NCBI GenBank assembly: GCA_910578175.1
Contig: CAJTPF010000007.1
Span: 28,321-92,320, forward strand
DNA: 64,000 nucleotides
Reading direction: 5' to 3'
From: an uncultured Lachnospiraceae bacterium
GTDB lineage: Bacteria > Bacillota > Clostridia > Lachnospirales > Lachnospiraceae
A model generated the notes under the pieces. That model was not told the origin of the DNA. It made no database searches and saw only the letters and a program-made list of their open reading frames with translations. Made by a program: the position numbers and the translations under genes. Below are positions 9,766 to 18,638 of this stretch, one piece after another. Position 1 is the stretch's first letter, and every line of letters starts with the position of its first letter.

Positions 9766-10113
9766 ATGAGCAGAAATTTAAATGATGCAGTAACAGATCC
9801 CGCTAAATTAGTCCGGTTGGAATTAAAAAATGCAGGATTTGATATTGACCGTATGAATGTTCCGAAAAGAGTGTTCTTACTGGCTGACAGTCTTTATGAT
9901 GCCATGCTTTTAAGAGATTGCAGAAAATATAAATACCCATTGGGCGGAAAACTTTTTGTATTCAATAATAATGAAGAAACCGGATACATAAAAAGTCATA
10001 TGTGTTCACCTGCCATTGCCGGAAGTATAGCATCCTGCTTGCCTTTTATAATTAATATATTTCCGTCCTGTGTCTTGTCACCTGTCAATTTTTATGTTAA
10101 TATAATCAACTAA
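9766..10113 (+). CDS. Unrecognised 115-residue protein upstream of nadA
   Basis: Good start with AGGAGGTG 7 bases before ATG. The first 85 residues look like an ordinary soluble domain (ELKNAGFDIDRMNVPKRVFL, then LLADSLYDAMLLRDCRKYKY), and the last 30 turn hydrophobic and low in charge (LPFIINIFPSCVLSP), which may be a frameshifted tail or a short membrane segment. It lies between the promoter and nadA, only 48 bases before nadA, so it is probably cotranscribed. I do not recognise the family. Whether it works in NAD synthesis or is a truncated gene cannot be told. Confidence 0.6.
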   Translation: MSRNLNDAVTDPAKLVRLELKNAGFDIDRMNVPKRVFLLADSLYDAMLLRDCRKYKYPLGGKLFVFNNNEETGYIKSHMCSPAIAGSIASCLPFIINIFPSCVLSPVNFYVNIIN

Positions 10114-10161
10114 AGCAATCGATTGTTATTTACATTTTTTAACATTCCACAGGAGGAATTT

Positions 10162-11076
10162 ATGCAGCCATCCATCATTGATAAGATCAACACTCTGAAA
10201 GCACAGCGGAATGCCATTATCCTGGCACATTATTATGTAAACGATGAAATTCAGGATATTGCCGATCACATAGGCGATTCCTTTTATCTGAGCAAAATCG
10301 CTACCACCGCTGAGGCCGATGTAATCGTATTCTGCGGCGTGAGTTTTATGGGCGAAAGCGCCAAATTACTGAATCCCGGAAAAACCGTGTTAATGCCGGA
10401 TATGTCGGCGGACTGCGCAATGGCTCACATGTGCGACGTTGATAAGATAAAATATCTGAAAGAGCAGTATGACGATCTGGCAGTCGTTTGCTACATCAAC
10501 TCTACCGCCGAACTAAAACGTTACTCGGACGTATGCGTCACATCCGCAAACGCCCTGAAGATCGTACGGGAACTGCCGAATAAAAATATCTTTTTTATAC
10601 CCGATGAAAACCTTGGCAGATATGTTGCCGAAAAAGTTCCTGACAAACATTTTATTTTCAATGACGGATTTTGCCCAATCCATAAAAATATACGGAGAGA
10701 GCATATTTTAAAATCAAAACAGCAGCACCCGGAAGCCATCGTTCTGGCGCATCCGGAATGTACCCCTGATGTACTGGAACTGGCAGATTATATCGGAAGC
10801 ACCAGCGGAATTATACACTATGTAAACGATTGTTCGTCTGATTCGTTTATTATTGCTACGGAAACCGGTGTCTTCCATCAGTTAAAAAAAGAAAATCCGG
10901 ATAAGAAGTTTTATCCTGCCTGTTCTGACCAGATCTGCCGTGATATGAAACTGGTCACTCTCGAGAAAATCGCAGATGCTCTGGAACACATGCACAATCA
11001 GGTGGATCTGGCCCCGGATATTTTGTCGGAGGCTAACGATCCGTTAAACCGCATGTTAGCGCTTGCCAGCACCTGA
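10162..11076 (+). CDS. nadA: Quinolinate synthase
   Basis: Condenses iminoaspartate with dihydroxyacetone phosphate to quinolinate, the second step of de novo NAD synthesis, using a [4Fe-4S] cluster. The chosen ATG has AGGAGG 5 bases upstream; an earlier in-frame start at 10123 has none. The 304 residues show ILAHYYVNDEIQDIADHIGD, the cluster cysteines in CGVSFMGE, in NDCSSDSF and in ACSDQICRDMK, and ATETG. First of the linked nadA-nadB-nadC-niaR genes. Confidence 0.95.
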   Translation: MQPSIIDKINTLKAQRNAIILAHYYVNDEIQDIADHIGDSFYLSKIATTAEADVIVFCGVSFMGESAKLLNPGKTVLMPDMSADCAMAHMCDVDKIKYLKEQYDDLAVVCYINSTAELKRYSDVCVTSANALKIVRELPNKNIFFIPDENLGRYVAEKVPDKHFIFNDGFCPIHKNIRREHILKSKQQHPEAIVLAHPECTPDVLELADYIGSTSGIIHYVNDCSSDSFIIATETGVFHQLKKENPDKKFYPACSDQICRDMKLVTLEKIADALEHMHNQVDLAPDILSEANDPLNRMLALAST

Positions 11077-11108
11077 ACAAAATCCCCCAGCGGAAAGGAT
11101 CATACATA

Positions 11109-12274
11109 ATGAATACAATAAATACCGATATAGTTATAGTGGGCTGCGGGGTATCAGGACTTTATACTGCCTTAAATCTCCCGGAACATTTAAATATCAC
11201 GATGATATCCAAAGATAAATTTGAACATAGCGACTCATTTCTGGCCCAGGGCGGAATCTGTGTCCTGCGGGACGAATCCGATTATGACAGTTATTTTGAA
11301 GATACCATGAAAGCCGGCCATTATGAAAATGATGCGGAAATCGTGGATATTATGATTCGTTCCTCCCAAGAGACTGTCAGGGATCTGACGAATTACGGTG
11401 TACGTTTTCAGAAACAGGCGGAAACTTTCAGTTATACACGGGAAGGCGCACATTCCAGACCCCGTATTTTATTTCATAAGGACATTACCGGAAAGGAAAT
11501 CACCAGTCATCTGCTCCGCGCCGTCCGGAATCTGCCGAACGTGACCATGTATGAATATATGACCATGACCGACCTGATCACTGACGGAAACGACTGTTTG
11601 GGAATTCTGGCAGAATCCCCAGATCCTTCCCGCCAATACAAAATGCCGCGGTTACCATACTTGCTTCCGGAGGGATCGGAGGGCGTTTTCTGCATTCCAC
11701 AAATTATCCGCACCTGACCGGAGATGCCATAACCCTTGCGGAAAGATACGGGATAGAAACCCGGAATCTGGATTATATCCAGATTCATCCTACTACACTG
11801 TATTCCACGAAACCGGGCAGAAGATTTCTGATATCCGAATCGGTCCGGGGCGAAGGGGCCGTTTTATATAACAAAAAAATGGAACGTTTTGTTGATGAAT
11901 TGCTGCCCAGGGATATGCTGACCGAAAAAATCCGGGATCAGATGAAAGCCGATGATATGCCATATGTATGGCTTTCCATGGCTCCGATCCCTAAAGAAAC
12001 CATACTGGGTCATTTTCCAAATATATACGCCCACTGCCTGGAGGAAGGCTATGATGTGACCAGGGAATGTATTCCGGTAGTTCCGGCACAGCATTATTTC
12101 ATGGGCGGGATCAAAGTTGATAAAAACAGTCATACTTCCATGAATCGTCTGTATGCGGTGGGAGAGACCGCCTGCAACGGAGTACATGGTGCAAACCGTC
12201 TGGCAAGCAATTCATTGCTGGAAAGTCTGGTGTTTGCAAAACGGGCGGCGCAAAAGATCGGGAAAGAATTTTGA
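11109..12274 (+). pseudogene. nadB: L-aspartate oxidase, split by a one-base frameshift
   Basis: FAD-dependent oxidase making iminoaspartate for NadA. The frame from 11109 has the dinucleotide site IVGCGVSGLYTAL, then DSFLAQGGI and HSRPRILFHKDITGKEI, but after QYK at about 11640 it runs into nonsense and stops at 11715-11717. Moving to the +2 frame at the same point restores NAAVTILASGGIGGRFLHST and onward through NYPHLTGDA, DYIQIHPTTLYS, RFLISESVRGEGA and GANRLASNSLLESLVF to 12274. The lesion is an A-run of four (11640-11643) where five would keep frame. A restored protein would be about 388 residues, normal for the short clostridial form. It is either a real mutation, a phase-variable site, or a sequencing error in a homopolymer. 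Confidence 0.9.
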
Positions 12275-12335
12275 CAAGGGACTTTACAAATTTTGTAATT
12301 TTATTATTATTTAATTATATAGGAAGGATACGAAT

Positions 12336-13190
12336 ATGAACGATATTACTATGCATTTAAATGCTGACGACCTTATTTTACTTGCTTTAAAGGAAGATAT
12401 CACCAGCGAGGATATTTCCACGAACGCCGTTATGCCGGAATTTTGTCCGGGAAGCGTGGATCTGATCTGTAAACAGGATGGAATCGTTGCGGGGCTTCCA
12501 GTTTTTAAACGGGTGTTTGAACTGCTGGACCCGGAGGTTTCGGTGGAATTTTTCTGTAAAGATGGGAATTCGGTCACATCTGGAGAACGGATGGGCAGGG
12601 TTACGGGAGATATCCGCGTGCTGCTGTCGGGAGAACGGACGGCACTGAATTATCTGCAGCGCATGAGTGGGATCGCTACCTATACCAATTCCATCGTTTC
12701 TTTGCTTAAGGACTCCAAAATAAAGCTTCTGGACACCAGAAAGACCACTCCGAATATGAGGATTTTTGAAAAGTATGCGGTTAAAGTCGGAGGCGGAAAC
12801 AACCACCGTTATAATCTTTCCGACGGTATTCTGTTAAAGGATAATCATATCGGAGCAGCAGGCAGCATTACCAACGCCGTTTCAATGGCAAAAAACTATG
12901 CTTCTTTCGTCAGGAAGATCGAGGTTGAAGTGGAAAATCTAGAGATGGTTAAGGAGGCAGTGGATGCCGGCGCCGATATCATCATGCTGGATAATATGTC
13001 CCATGACGATATGAAAAAGGCCGTGGCTTATATTAACGGCAGAGCGGAAACCGAATGTTCCGGAAACGTGACAAAAGAAAATATTTCCAATCTCATCGAT
13101 ATCGGGGTGGACTATATTTCAAGCGGTGCATTAACACATTCCGCTCCGATTCTGGATATTTCACTGAAAAACCTTCATCCAGTTACATAA
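12336..13190 (+). CDS. nadC: Nicotinate-nucleotide pyrophosphorylase (carboxylating)
   Basis: Quinolinate phosphoribosyltransferase, converting quinolinate and PRPP to nicotinate mononucleotide with CO2 release; third step of the pathway. 284 residues with GERTALNYLQRMSGIAT, LDTRKTTPNMR, GGGNNHRYNLSDGILLKDNH and the late IIMLDNMS and SSGALTHS motifs, all typical. Start is preceded by AGGAAGGA. It follows nadB by 61 bases of AT-rich sequence and precedes niaR by 19 bases. Confidence 0.95.
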   Translation: MNDITMHLNADDLILLALKEDITSEDISTNAVMPEFCPGSVDLICKQDGIVAGLPVFKRVFELLDPEVSVEFFCKDGNSVTSGERMGRVTGDIRVLLSGERTALNYLQRMSGIATYTNSIVSLLKDSKIKLLDTRKTTPNMRIFEKYAVKVGGGNNHRYNLSDGILLKDNHIGAAGSITNAVSMAKNYASFVRKIEVEVENLEMVKEAVDAGADIIMLDNMSHDDMKKAVAYINGRAETECSGNVTKENISNLIDIGVDYISSGALTHSAPILDISLKNLHPVT

Positions 13191-13209
13191 GAGCCGGAGG
13201 AATGCTTCT

Positions 13210-13722
13210 ATGAATGGAAACCAACGTCGTTCTCTCATACTGGAAACGCTGGAAAACGGCAGGGTCCCGGTATCAGGAACCGCTTTTGCCTCCCGTTTTC
13301 ATGTAAGCCGGCAGATCATCGTATCGGATATTGCACTGCTGCGCGCATCCGGTCATGATATCCTTTCCACAAACCGGGGATATATGATGAATTCAACCCC
13401 GGAGCAAACGATGGAGATCAAAGTCCTGCACAGTGACAGTGAAACCGAGGATGAACTTAATACCGTCGTGGATCTGGGCGGAACCGTCAGGGATGTGTTT
13501 GTCAATCACAAGATATACGGAATTCTTCGCGCCGATTTAAATATCCGTTCCAGAAAAGATATAACCGATTTTCTGACAGATATCAAAAACGGTAAATCTG
13601 CCCCGTTAAAAAATATCACCTCCGGATATCATTATCATACGATAACCGCGGCTTCCAGTGAAATACTGAATCTGATTTATCGGGAACTGGAAAGAAAAGG
13701 GTATATCATCAGACAAAAATAG
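13210..13722 (+). CDS. niaR: NiaR-type transcriptional repressor (HTH plus 3H domain)
   Basis: 170 residues: N-terminal HTH (RRSLILETLENGRVPVSGTA ... FHVSRQIIVSDIALLRASG) and a C-terminal 3H domain with conserved histidines in VNHKIYG and GYHYHTI. NiaR proteins repress NAD synthesis and niacin uptake genes when niacin is present. The position as last gene of the NAD operon fits autoregulation. Its last 14 bases overlap the end of the convergent MATE gene. Start has GGAGG. Confidence 0.9.
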   Translation: MNGNQRRSLILETLENGRVPVSGTAFASRFHVSRQIIVSDIALLRASGHDILSTNRGYMMNSTPEQTMEIKVLHSDSETEDELNTVVDLGGTVRDVFVNHKIYGILRADLNIRSRKDITDFLTDIKNGKSAPLKNITSGYHYHTITAASSEILNLIYRELERKGYIIRQK

Positions 13723-15064
13723 CCGGATTCCGCTTTAAGCTATGCCAATCTTTTGCATACATCATGATACAAATGATTCCTAAAACGTTTTCTACAACCG
13801 GCTGTGCGGCGATGACTCCGTTTAACTGCCACAATCTATTCAGGATCATCACCGCCGGGATAAATAATACTACATTCCTCATAATCGTAATAAGCAAAGA
13901 TTTTATCGCTACGCCTAATGCCTGAAAATAACCAGTTATCATATTGATGATGCCGAGCATTGGTGCCGACAGACCTAAAACGCTGATGAAATATCCCGCC
14001 TGATGTATAAGTGATTCATCTTTGAAAAACATACCTGCCAGCTTCGTTCCAAACAAACAAAACACAGCCAAAAAGATAGCTCCCAAAAAGACTCCATAAA
14101 TCGTCGATATTTTCATCACCTGCGACATCCTGTCTTTTTTTCCTGCTCCATAATAATACCCGATCAATGGGGCAACACCCTGTGAAAGACCAACCGTCAG
14201 CATAATTGGCACCATATCAACTTTGTAGGCAATTCCATACGATGCAACCGCATTAGACCCATAAATTCCGATAAAATTATTGAGAACGATATTGGAAACA
14301 CTGAGCAAAACGGTAATAAGCGCACCGGGTATCCCGATTCCCACCACGCTACAAACCATTTTTTTATCCGGCACAAAACTTTTTATTGAAATCGATACCA
14401 ACTGATTTCCCTTTCTCTCTGCCTGAATCATACAGGCCAGATAATATATTGCGGAACAGAAGAATCCAAAGGATGTAGCAAGTGCGGCGCCAGCTGTTCC
14501 CCAACCCAGTAATACGATAAAAATATAATCAAAAATGATGTTGACAGAATTTCCAAGAACCAATCCGATGGTGCTTTCCTTAATAAAGCCAAGTGAGCGA
14601 AACAGATGAACAAATCCATTGGAAAGAATAATAAATGGTGCTCCAAGAAAAATATATTTCAAATAGTCATGAGTATAAACCATATTTTCTGCATCGGCAC
14701 CCGATATTTTTGCGATTGGTTCCATAAAAAGGATGCCAGCCAACAGAATGATGATCCCGGCAAGCACCATTGCATACAGACAAAAATTCAGCGTACTTCT
14801 CACTTCTTTATTTCTATCCTCTCCTAAGAGTCTGGCAATCACACTGTTTCCGCCCATACCAAAAACAGAAGCAATAGACATAATGATCAGAAGAATCGGC
14901 GTACACAGCGTAACCGCCGCGATCATTGCAGGCTCCTTTGTCAAAGAAACAAAAAAAGTATCTGCGATGTTATAGATCAGTGTTGTTAGCTGACCCAGCA
15001 TAGCCGGCAGTCCCATATGCATGACTGCTTTTGAAATATTCTGTTCTTCAAATACCGTTGTCAT
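13709..15064 (-). CDS. MATE-family efflux transporter
   Basis: 451 residues with about 12 hydrophobic segments and the MATE features MHMGLPAMLGQL, YNIADTFFVS and GNSVIARLLGE, with a second-half repeat VAPLIGYYYGAG. MATE proteins export cationic compounds using a Na+ or H+ gradient. The ATG at 15064 has GGAGG 10 bases upstream. It diverges from a Crp/Fnr-type regulator gene 100 bases away, which probably controls it. Substrate unknown. Confidence 0.9.
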   Translation of the reverse strand: MTTVFEEQNISKAVMHMGLPAMLGQLTTLIYNIADTFFVSLTKEPAMIAAVTLCTPILLIIMSIASVFGMGGNSVIARLLGEDRNKEVRSTLNFCLYAMVLAGIIILLAGILFMEPIAKISGADAENMVYTHDYLKYIFLGAPFIILSNGFVHLFRSLGFIKESTIGLVLGNSVNIIFDYIFIVLLGWGTAGAALATSFGFFCSAIYYLACMIQAERKGNQLVSISIKSFVPDKKMVCSVVGIGIPGALITVLLSVSNIVLNNFIGIYGSNAVASYGIAYKVDMVPIMLTVGLSQGVAPLIGYYYGAGKKDRMSQVMKISTIYGVFLGAIFLAVFCLFGTKLAGMFFKDESLIHQAGYFISVLGLSAPMLGIINMITGYFQALGVAIKSLLITIMRNVVLFIPAVMILNRLWQLNGVIAAQPVVENVLGIICIMMYAKDWHSLKRNPAIFV

Positions 15065-15091
15065 CAAACTAAAACCTCCATGATTTTCTTC

Positions 15092-15120
15092 TTGTAATTT
15101 TTATCAGTATACAATATAAT
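15092..15120 (+). promoter_or_regulatory. Promoter of the Crp/Fnr-type regulator
   Basis: TTGTAA, 17-base spacer, TATAAT, about 45 bases before the start at 15165. Confidence 0.65.
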
Positions 15121-15134
15121 CTATCAGAAAACCC

Positions 15135-15146
15135 GGACATTTGTCC
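15135..15146. promoter_or_regulatory. Palindrome between promoter and start codon, possible operator
   Basis: GGACATTTGTCC is a perfect 5-2-5 inverted repeat just after the expected transcription start of the regulator gene. Binding here would block its transcription, so autoregulation is a reasonable but unproven reading. Confidence 0.35.
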
Positions 15147-15164
15147 CATTTGGAGAGAAAATGC

Positions 15165-15812
15165 ATGAAAAGATTCTATGATCAAGCCCTCATTGAAACC
15201 TATCTGAAGCAAACAAAGTATGAATCCGCAATGAGCGGCTTACAAAAACAGTTATTTGTGGCACAATACGAAAAAGGTGAATTTGCCGCCACGCCGTTAC
15301 AGAAGGAACACTTATTTCAAATTATAGTACAAGGTTCTCTAAGTATTTATTTTATCAGAGATGATGGATCGATATATTCTCTTGCAAATTGTCAGAGAAA
15401 TGATTTACTTGGTGAAATGGAAATTTTCCCACATCAGACAAGTAATGTCTATGCCGAAGCAAATGATGATTTAATCTGCCTTGCTTTATCTGTTGAAGCA
15501 AACAAAGGTATTTTGCTGGAGAACTGCCGGTTCCTGCAACTGATATGCGAGTCTTTAACGCATAAAATGGAGTATGTCACAACTATCGACGCCGCTCCCA
15601 CGAGCTTAAAGCAGCGGGTCCTGACTTATATGAAATACAAATGCAGCAGGGGCGAACTGAAAGGCGTGCAGCAGGCTGCATTTCACTTAAACTGCAGCAC
15701 CCGCCAGCTACAACGAATCCTTAATCAGCACGAAGCCGACGGAACTGTAACCAAAACAGGAAAAGGAGCCTACAAACTTACTGCCTCCCCATTTTTTTCA
15801 TCAGAACAGTAG
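15165..15812 (+). CDS. Crp/Fnr-family transcriptional regulator
   Basis: 215 residues from ATG 15165, chosen because GGAGAG lies 7 bases upstream; a TTG further up has no site. An N-terminal cyclic-nucleotide-binding-like barrel (QNDLLGEMEIFP resembles the GExxFF turn) is followed by an alpha-rich winged-helix region with AAFHLNCSTRQLQRILNQHE as recognition part. No cysteine cluster of the FNR type is seen at the N-terminus. Likely controls itself and the divergent MATE pump. The effector is unknown. Confidence 0.85.
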   Translation: MKRFYDQALIETYLKQTKYESAMSGLQKQLFVAQYEKGEFAATPLQKEHLFQIIVQGSLSIYFIRDDGSIYSLANCQRNDLLGEMEIFPHQTSNVYAEANDDLICLALSVEANKGILLENCRFLQLICESLTHKMEYVTTIDAAPTSLKQRVLTYMKYKCSRGELKGVQQAAFHLNCSTRQLQRILNQHEADGTVTKTGKGAYKLTASPFFSSEQ

Positions 15813-15856
15813 AAAATGCCGTCTGCCAAATTCTGTGTTACTCTACGGATCACAAA

Positions 15857-15900
15857 CGCTAAAGGGAGACAACTTCTTTACGAAGTGTCTCCCTTCAGCG
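15857..15900. terminator. Hairpin between convergent regulator and amt genes
   Basis: About 20 bases on each side pair with few mismatches (core AAGGGAGACA / TGTCTCCCTT). T-runs are weak on both sides, so it may act as a modest bidirectional terminator. Confidence 0.55.
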
Positions 15901-15926
15901 CTTCCTGTTATTTTTATGCAGCTAAA

Positions 15927-17696
15927 TCATCCCTGTAAATCGTCGTCTCCCTGAAGCGCTTCCACGCCTTCCTCACCGGTCCTGACTTTTATTACATTTT
16001 CCACATCATATATAAAAATCTTACCGTCGCCGATATTGCCGGTATAAAGAGCCTCTTTCGCGGCTTTTACCACTTCTGTTACCGGTACTTTGCTGACTAC
16101 TACTTCAATCTTAACTTTCGGAAGAAGCACCATATCCAAAGCAACGCCACGGTAGTATTTTGCATTTCCCTTCTGGGCTCCGCATCCGAGAACCTGCGTG
16201 ACCGTAATACCCATAACGCCGATACGGTTTAATGCTTCTTTTAACTCTTCAAACCTGCTCTGCTTACAAATGATATCCACTTTGGAGAGTTTTACATCAC
16301 TGGCAACGGAACTGCTTTCCGAAACAAGTTCTACCGGCACAGCCTGTGAAACCGGTACTTTTTTCTCCTTCGTTCCTTTTTCCCCCTGTCCTGTGACCGC
16401 ACCTCCCAAAACCGTGGGAACCGTGGATGGCATAAAGTCTGCATAAGAAGATTCCAGATTATGTTCCGTAACGTCCAGACCAAGGAGCTCCTCTTCTCTG
16501 GAAGCGCGCAGACCGATGGTATGCTTGATCACAAGGAATACGATGGTCATGGTAACAAAGACCCATGCGCACACAGAGGCAACTCCCAGAGCTTCTACTC
16601 CCAGCAGTTTTACTCCGCCACCCGTGAACAGGCCTCTCACCGGTGTGCCGTCGATCACGGTTCCGGAACCGTCGGAAAACAGACCGACACAGAGCGTACC
16701 CAGCAACCCGTTTAAGAAGTGAACACCTACTGCCCCCACCGGATCGTCAACCTTCAGCACTTTATCAACAAATTCAATACCGAATACTACTGCAAATCCT
16801 GCTATGATACCGATAACCGCCGCACTTGCCGGAGATACGGTATCACAGCCTGCCGTAATGGCAACCAGGCCTGCCAGGGAACCGTTCAACGTCATGGATA
16901 CATCCGGTTTCTTATAACGAATCCATGTGATGATCATAACCGTAACCGTGGCAACCGCCGCCGCCAGATTGGTAGTAACAAAAATCTTTCCTGCCATTAC
17001 AATGGCTTCTCCTTCCATAGATACCGTGGAAGCACCGTTAAAGCCAAACCAGCAGAACCAGAGAATAAATACGCCCAGAGCGCCCAGGGTTAAACTGTGT
17101 CCCGGAATAGCCTTTGGCTTTCCGTCTTTTCCGTATTTTCCGATACGTGGTCCCAAAATAGCCGCTCCCACCAGCGCTGCCGCTCCTCCGCACATATGTA
17201 CCGCCGTGGAGCCGGCAAAATCATGAAATCCCAGTTCGGATAACCAGCCGCCTCCCCAGATCCAGTGTGCTTCAATCGGATAAACCACCAGACTGATAAT
17301 AAAACTATAGATACAATACGATATAAACTTTGTTCTCTCCGCCATGGAGCCGGACACAATGGTTGCCGCCGTTGCGCAGAACACGGTCTGGAAGATCAGA
17401 AAGGCAAAGAACGGCACGCCCTCCGGCAGCATACCGGAACCATAGCTGGCTTCTGTTGCAATACCTTTGATCGTTCCGATAAAACCGTTGCCGTCTCCAA
17501 ACATCAATCCAAAACCGATCAGCCAGAACACCGGCGTTCCGATACAGAAATCCATCAGGTTTTTCATTATTATATTACCGGCATTCTTTGCTCTGGTAAA
17601 ACCTGTTTCCACCATTGCAAAACCTGCCTGCATAAAAAATACCAGGGCGGCACCCAGAAGTACCCACATTGTGCTAACCGAACTAAATTCACTCAT
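15927..17696 (-). CDS. amt: Ammonium transporter fused to a PII-type domain
   Basis: 589 residues. Residues 1 to about 400 are an 11-helix Amt channel (GFAMVETGFTRAKN, then GSTAVHMCGGAAALVGA). After a linker, residues about 465-580 form a complete GlnK/PII domain (KVDIICKQSRFEELKEAL ... LLPKVKIEVVV ... TGNIGDGKIFI). In GlnB/GlnK the T-loop tyrosine 51 is uridylylated; here the aligned position is leucine (KYYRGVALDM), so control by uridylylation is unlikely and direct ATP/ADP/2-oxoglutarate sensing is expected. The fusion would let each channel carry its own gate. Expression is preceded by a leader terminator. Start has weak AGGAAA. Confidence 0.93.
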   Translation of the reverse strand: MSEFSSVSTMWVLLGAALVFFMQAGFAMVETGFTRAKNAGNIIMKNLMDFCIGTPVFWLIGFGLMFGDGNGFIGTIKGIATEASYGSGMLPEGVPFFAFLIFQTVFCATAATIVSGSMAERTKFISYCIYSFIISLVVYPIEAHWIWGGGWLSELGFHDFAGSTAVHMCGGAAALVGAAILGPRIGKYGKDGKPKAIPGHSLTLGALGVFILWFCWFGFNGASTVSMEGEAIVMAGKIFVTTNLAAAVATVTVMIITWIRYKKPDVSMTLNGSLAGLVAITAGCDTVSPASAAVIGIIAGFAVVFGIEFVDKVLKVDDPVGAVGVHFLNGLLGTLCVGLFSDGSGTVIDGTPVRGLFTGGGVKLLGVEALGVASVCAWVFVTMTIVFLVIKHTIGLRASREEELLGLDVTEHNLESSYADFMPSTVPTVLGGAVTGQGEKGTKEKKVPVSQAVPVELVSESSSVASDVKLSKVDIICKQSRFEELKEALNRIGVMGITVTQVLGCGAQKGNAKYYRGVALDMVLLPKVKIEVVVSKVPVTEVVKAAKEALYTGNIGDGKIFIYDVENVIKVRTGEEGVEALQGDDDLQG

Positions 17697-17756
17697 AACA
17701 CATATTTCCTATTTTAACTTTCTTTTTAACTTTCTACCACAGCCGGTTCGCGAATC

Positions 17757-17790
17757 AAAAAAAGGCGTCTGGGAATCTACCCAGACGCCT
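17757..17790 (-). terminator. Terminator hairpin inside the amt leader (attenuator candidate)
   Basis: On the minus strand GGCGTCTGGG, loop TAGATT, CCCAGACGCC, then eight Ts. It lies after the amt promoter and about 60 bases before the amt start, with no gene upstream on that strand, so it should stop amt transcripts unless anti-terminated. Confidence 0.8.
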
Positions 17791-17808
17791 TCGCCGTTTA
17801 TGCTGTGT

Positions 17809-17836
17809 ATTATAAACCTTTTTTTTGGGATGTCAA
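17809..17836 (-). promoter_or_regulatory. Strong promoter of amt
   Basis: Minus strand TTGACA, 16-base spacer, TATAAT. The predicted start is only about 15 bases before the leader terminator. Confidence 0.8.
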
Positions 17837-17870
17837 GGCTTTTTTTAGAATTATTAAAATTTCAAATGAA

Positions 17871-17899
17871 TTGAAAATATGATTATAATATGTTATGAT
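17871..17899 (+). promoter_or_regulatory. Promoter of the ABC-2 operon
   Basis: TTGAAA, 17-base spacer, TATGAT, 70 bases before the ATPase gene start. Confidence 0.55.
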
Positions 17900-17969
17900 T
17901 ACCATTATATAAATAAATTTCGCACATACTTAAAACGCATGGGATACAGAGTATGGAAATGAGGCCGAT

Positions 17970-18620
17970 ATGATAAAAATCTCATCTGTCTGTAAAAAAT
18001 ACGGTAAACATACCATATTAGACAATATCAGCATAAACATTCATCCGGGAGAATGCGTCGGTATCATCGGTGCCAACGGAAGCGGAAAAACAACCCTGCT
18101 TTCCATTATTGCAGGATTTCTGAAACCGGAAAGCGGAAGTATTTCCATAGATAATAAAAAACTTTCCTTTTCTTCCGATATCCTCCGGGGATATATCAGT
18201 TATGTTCCCCAGGAAAATCCGCTGATGGAAGAGTTGTCTGCCCTGGATAACCTGAGATTATGGTATACCGGAGCTTCTTTGAATCTGGAAGAAGAACTTG
18301 ACCACGGTATCCTGAAACTGCTGGGTATCAATGATTTTTTGAACAAACGGGTTTCCCGCCTCTCCGGCGGCATGAAGAAACGTCTCAGTATCGGAATCGC
18401 CCTGGCGGATAACCCTTCCCTGCTGATCATGGATGAACCCAGCGCCGCACTGGATCTGGAATGTAAAAAACAGATCCGGGATTATATCAGGGATTTCACC
18501 CATAACGGCGGCTCCGTGCTTTTGGTCTCCCATGACGAACCGGAACTATCCATATGCGATAGATTATTTTTATTGAAAGATTCTTCATTGACCAAGACTT
18601 CAAAAATAACCATTCATTAA
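17970..18620 (+). CDS. ABC transporter ATP-binding protein
   Basis: 216 residues with Walker A GANGSGKTT near 36-44, signature LSGGMKKR, Walker B LLIMDEPSAALDL and the switch His in LLVSHDE. It belongs to the ABC-2 export group. It opens a four-gene plus-strand operon: ATPase, unrecognised membrane-anchored protein, and two ABC-2 permease-like proteins. Cytosolic engine of the exporter. Start has GAGG. Confidence 0.93.
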   Translation: MIKISSVCKKYGKHTILDNISINIHPGECVGIIGANGSGKTTLLSIIAGFLKPESGSISIDNKKLSFSSDILRGYISYVPQENPLMEELSALDNLRLWYTGASLNLEEELDHGILKLLGINDFLNKRVSRLSGGMKKRLSIGIALADNPSLLIMDEPSAALDLECKKQIRDYIRDFTHNGGSVLLVSHDEPELSICDRLFLLKDSSLTKTSKITIH

Positions 18621-18638
18621 AAAGAAAGGATTGATTCC

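Noticed and set aside
16198..17226. Plus-strand frames across amt
   Set aside because: Antisense shadows of the Amt-PII gene; no independent support.
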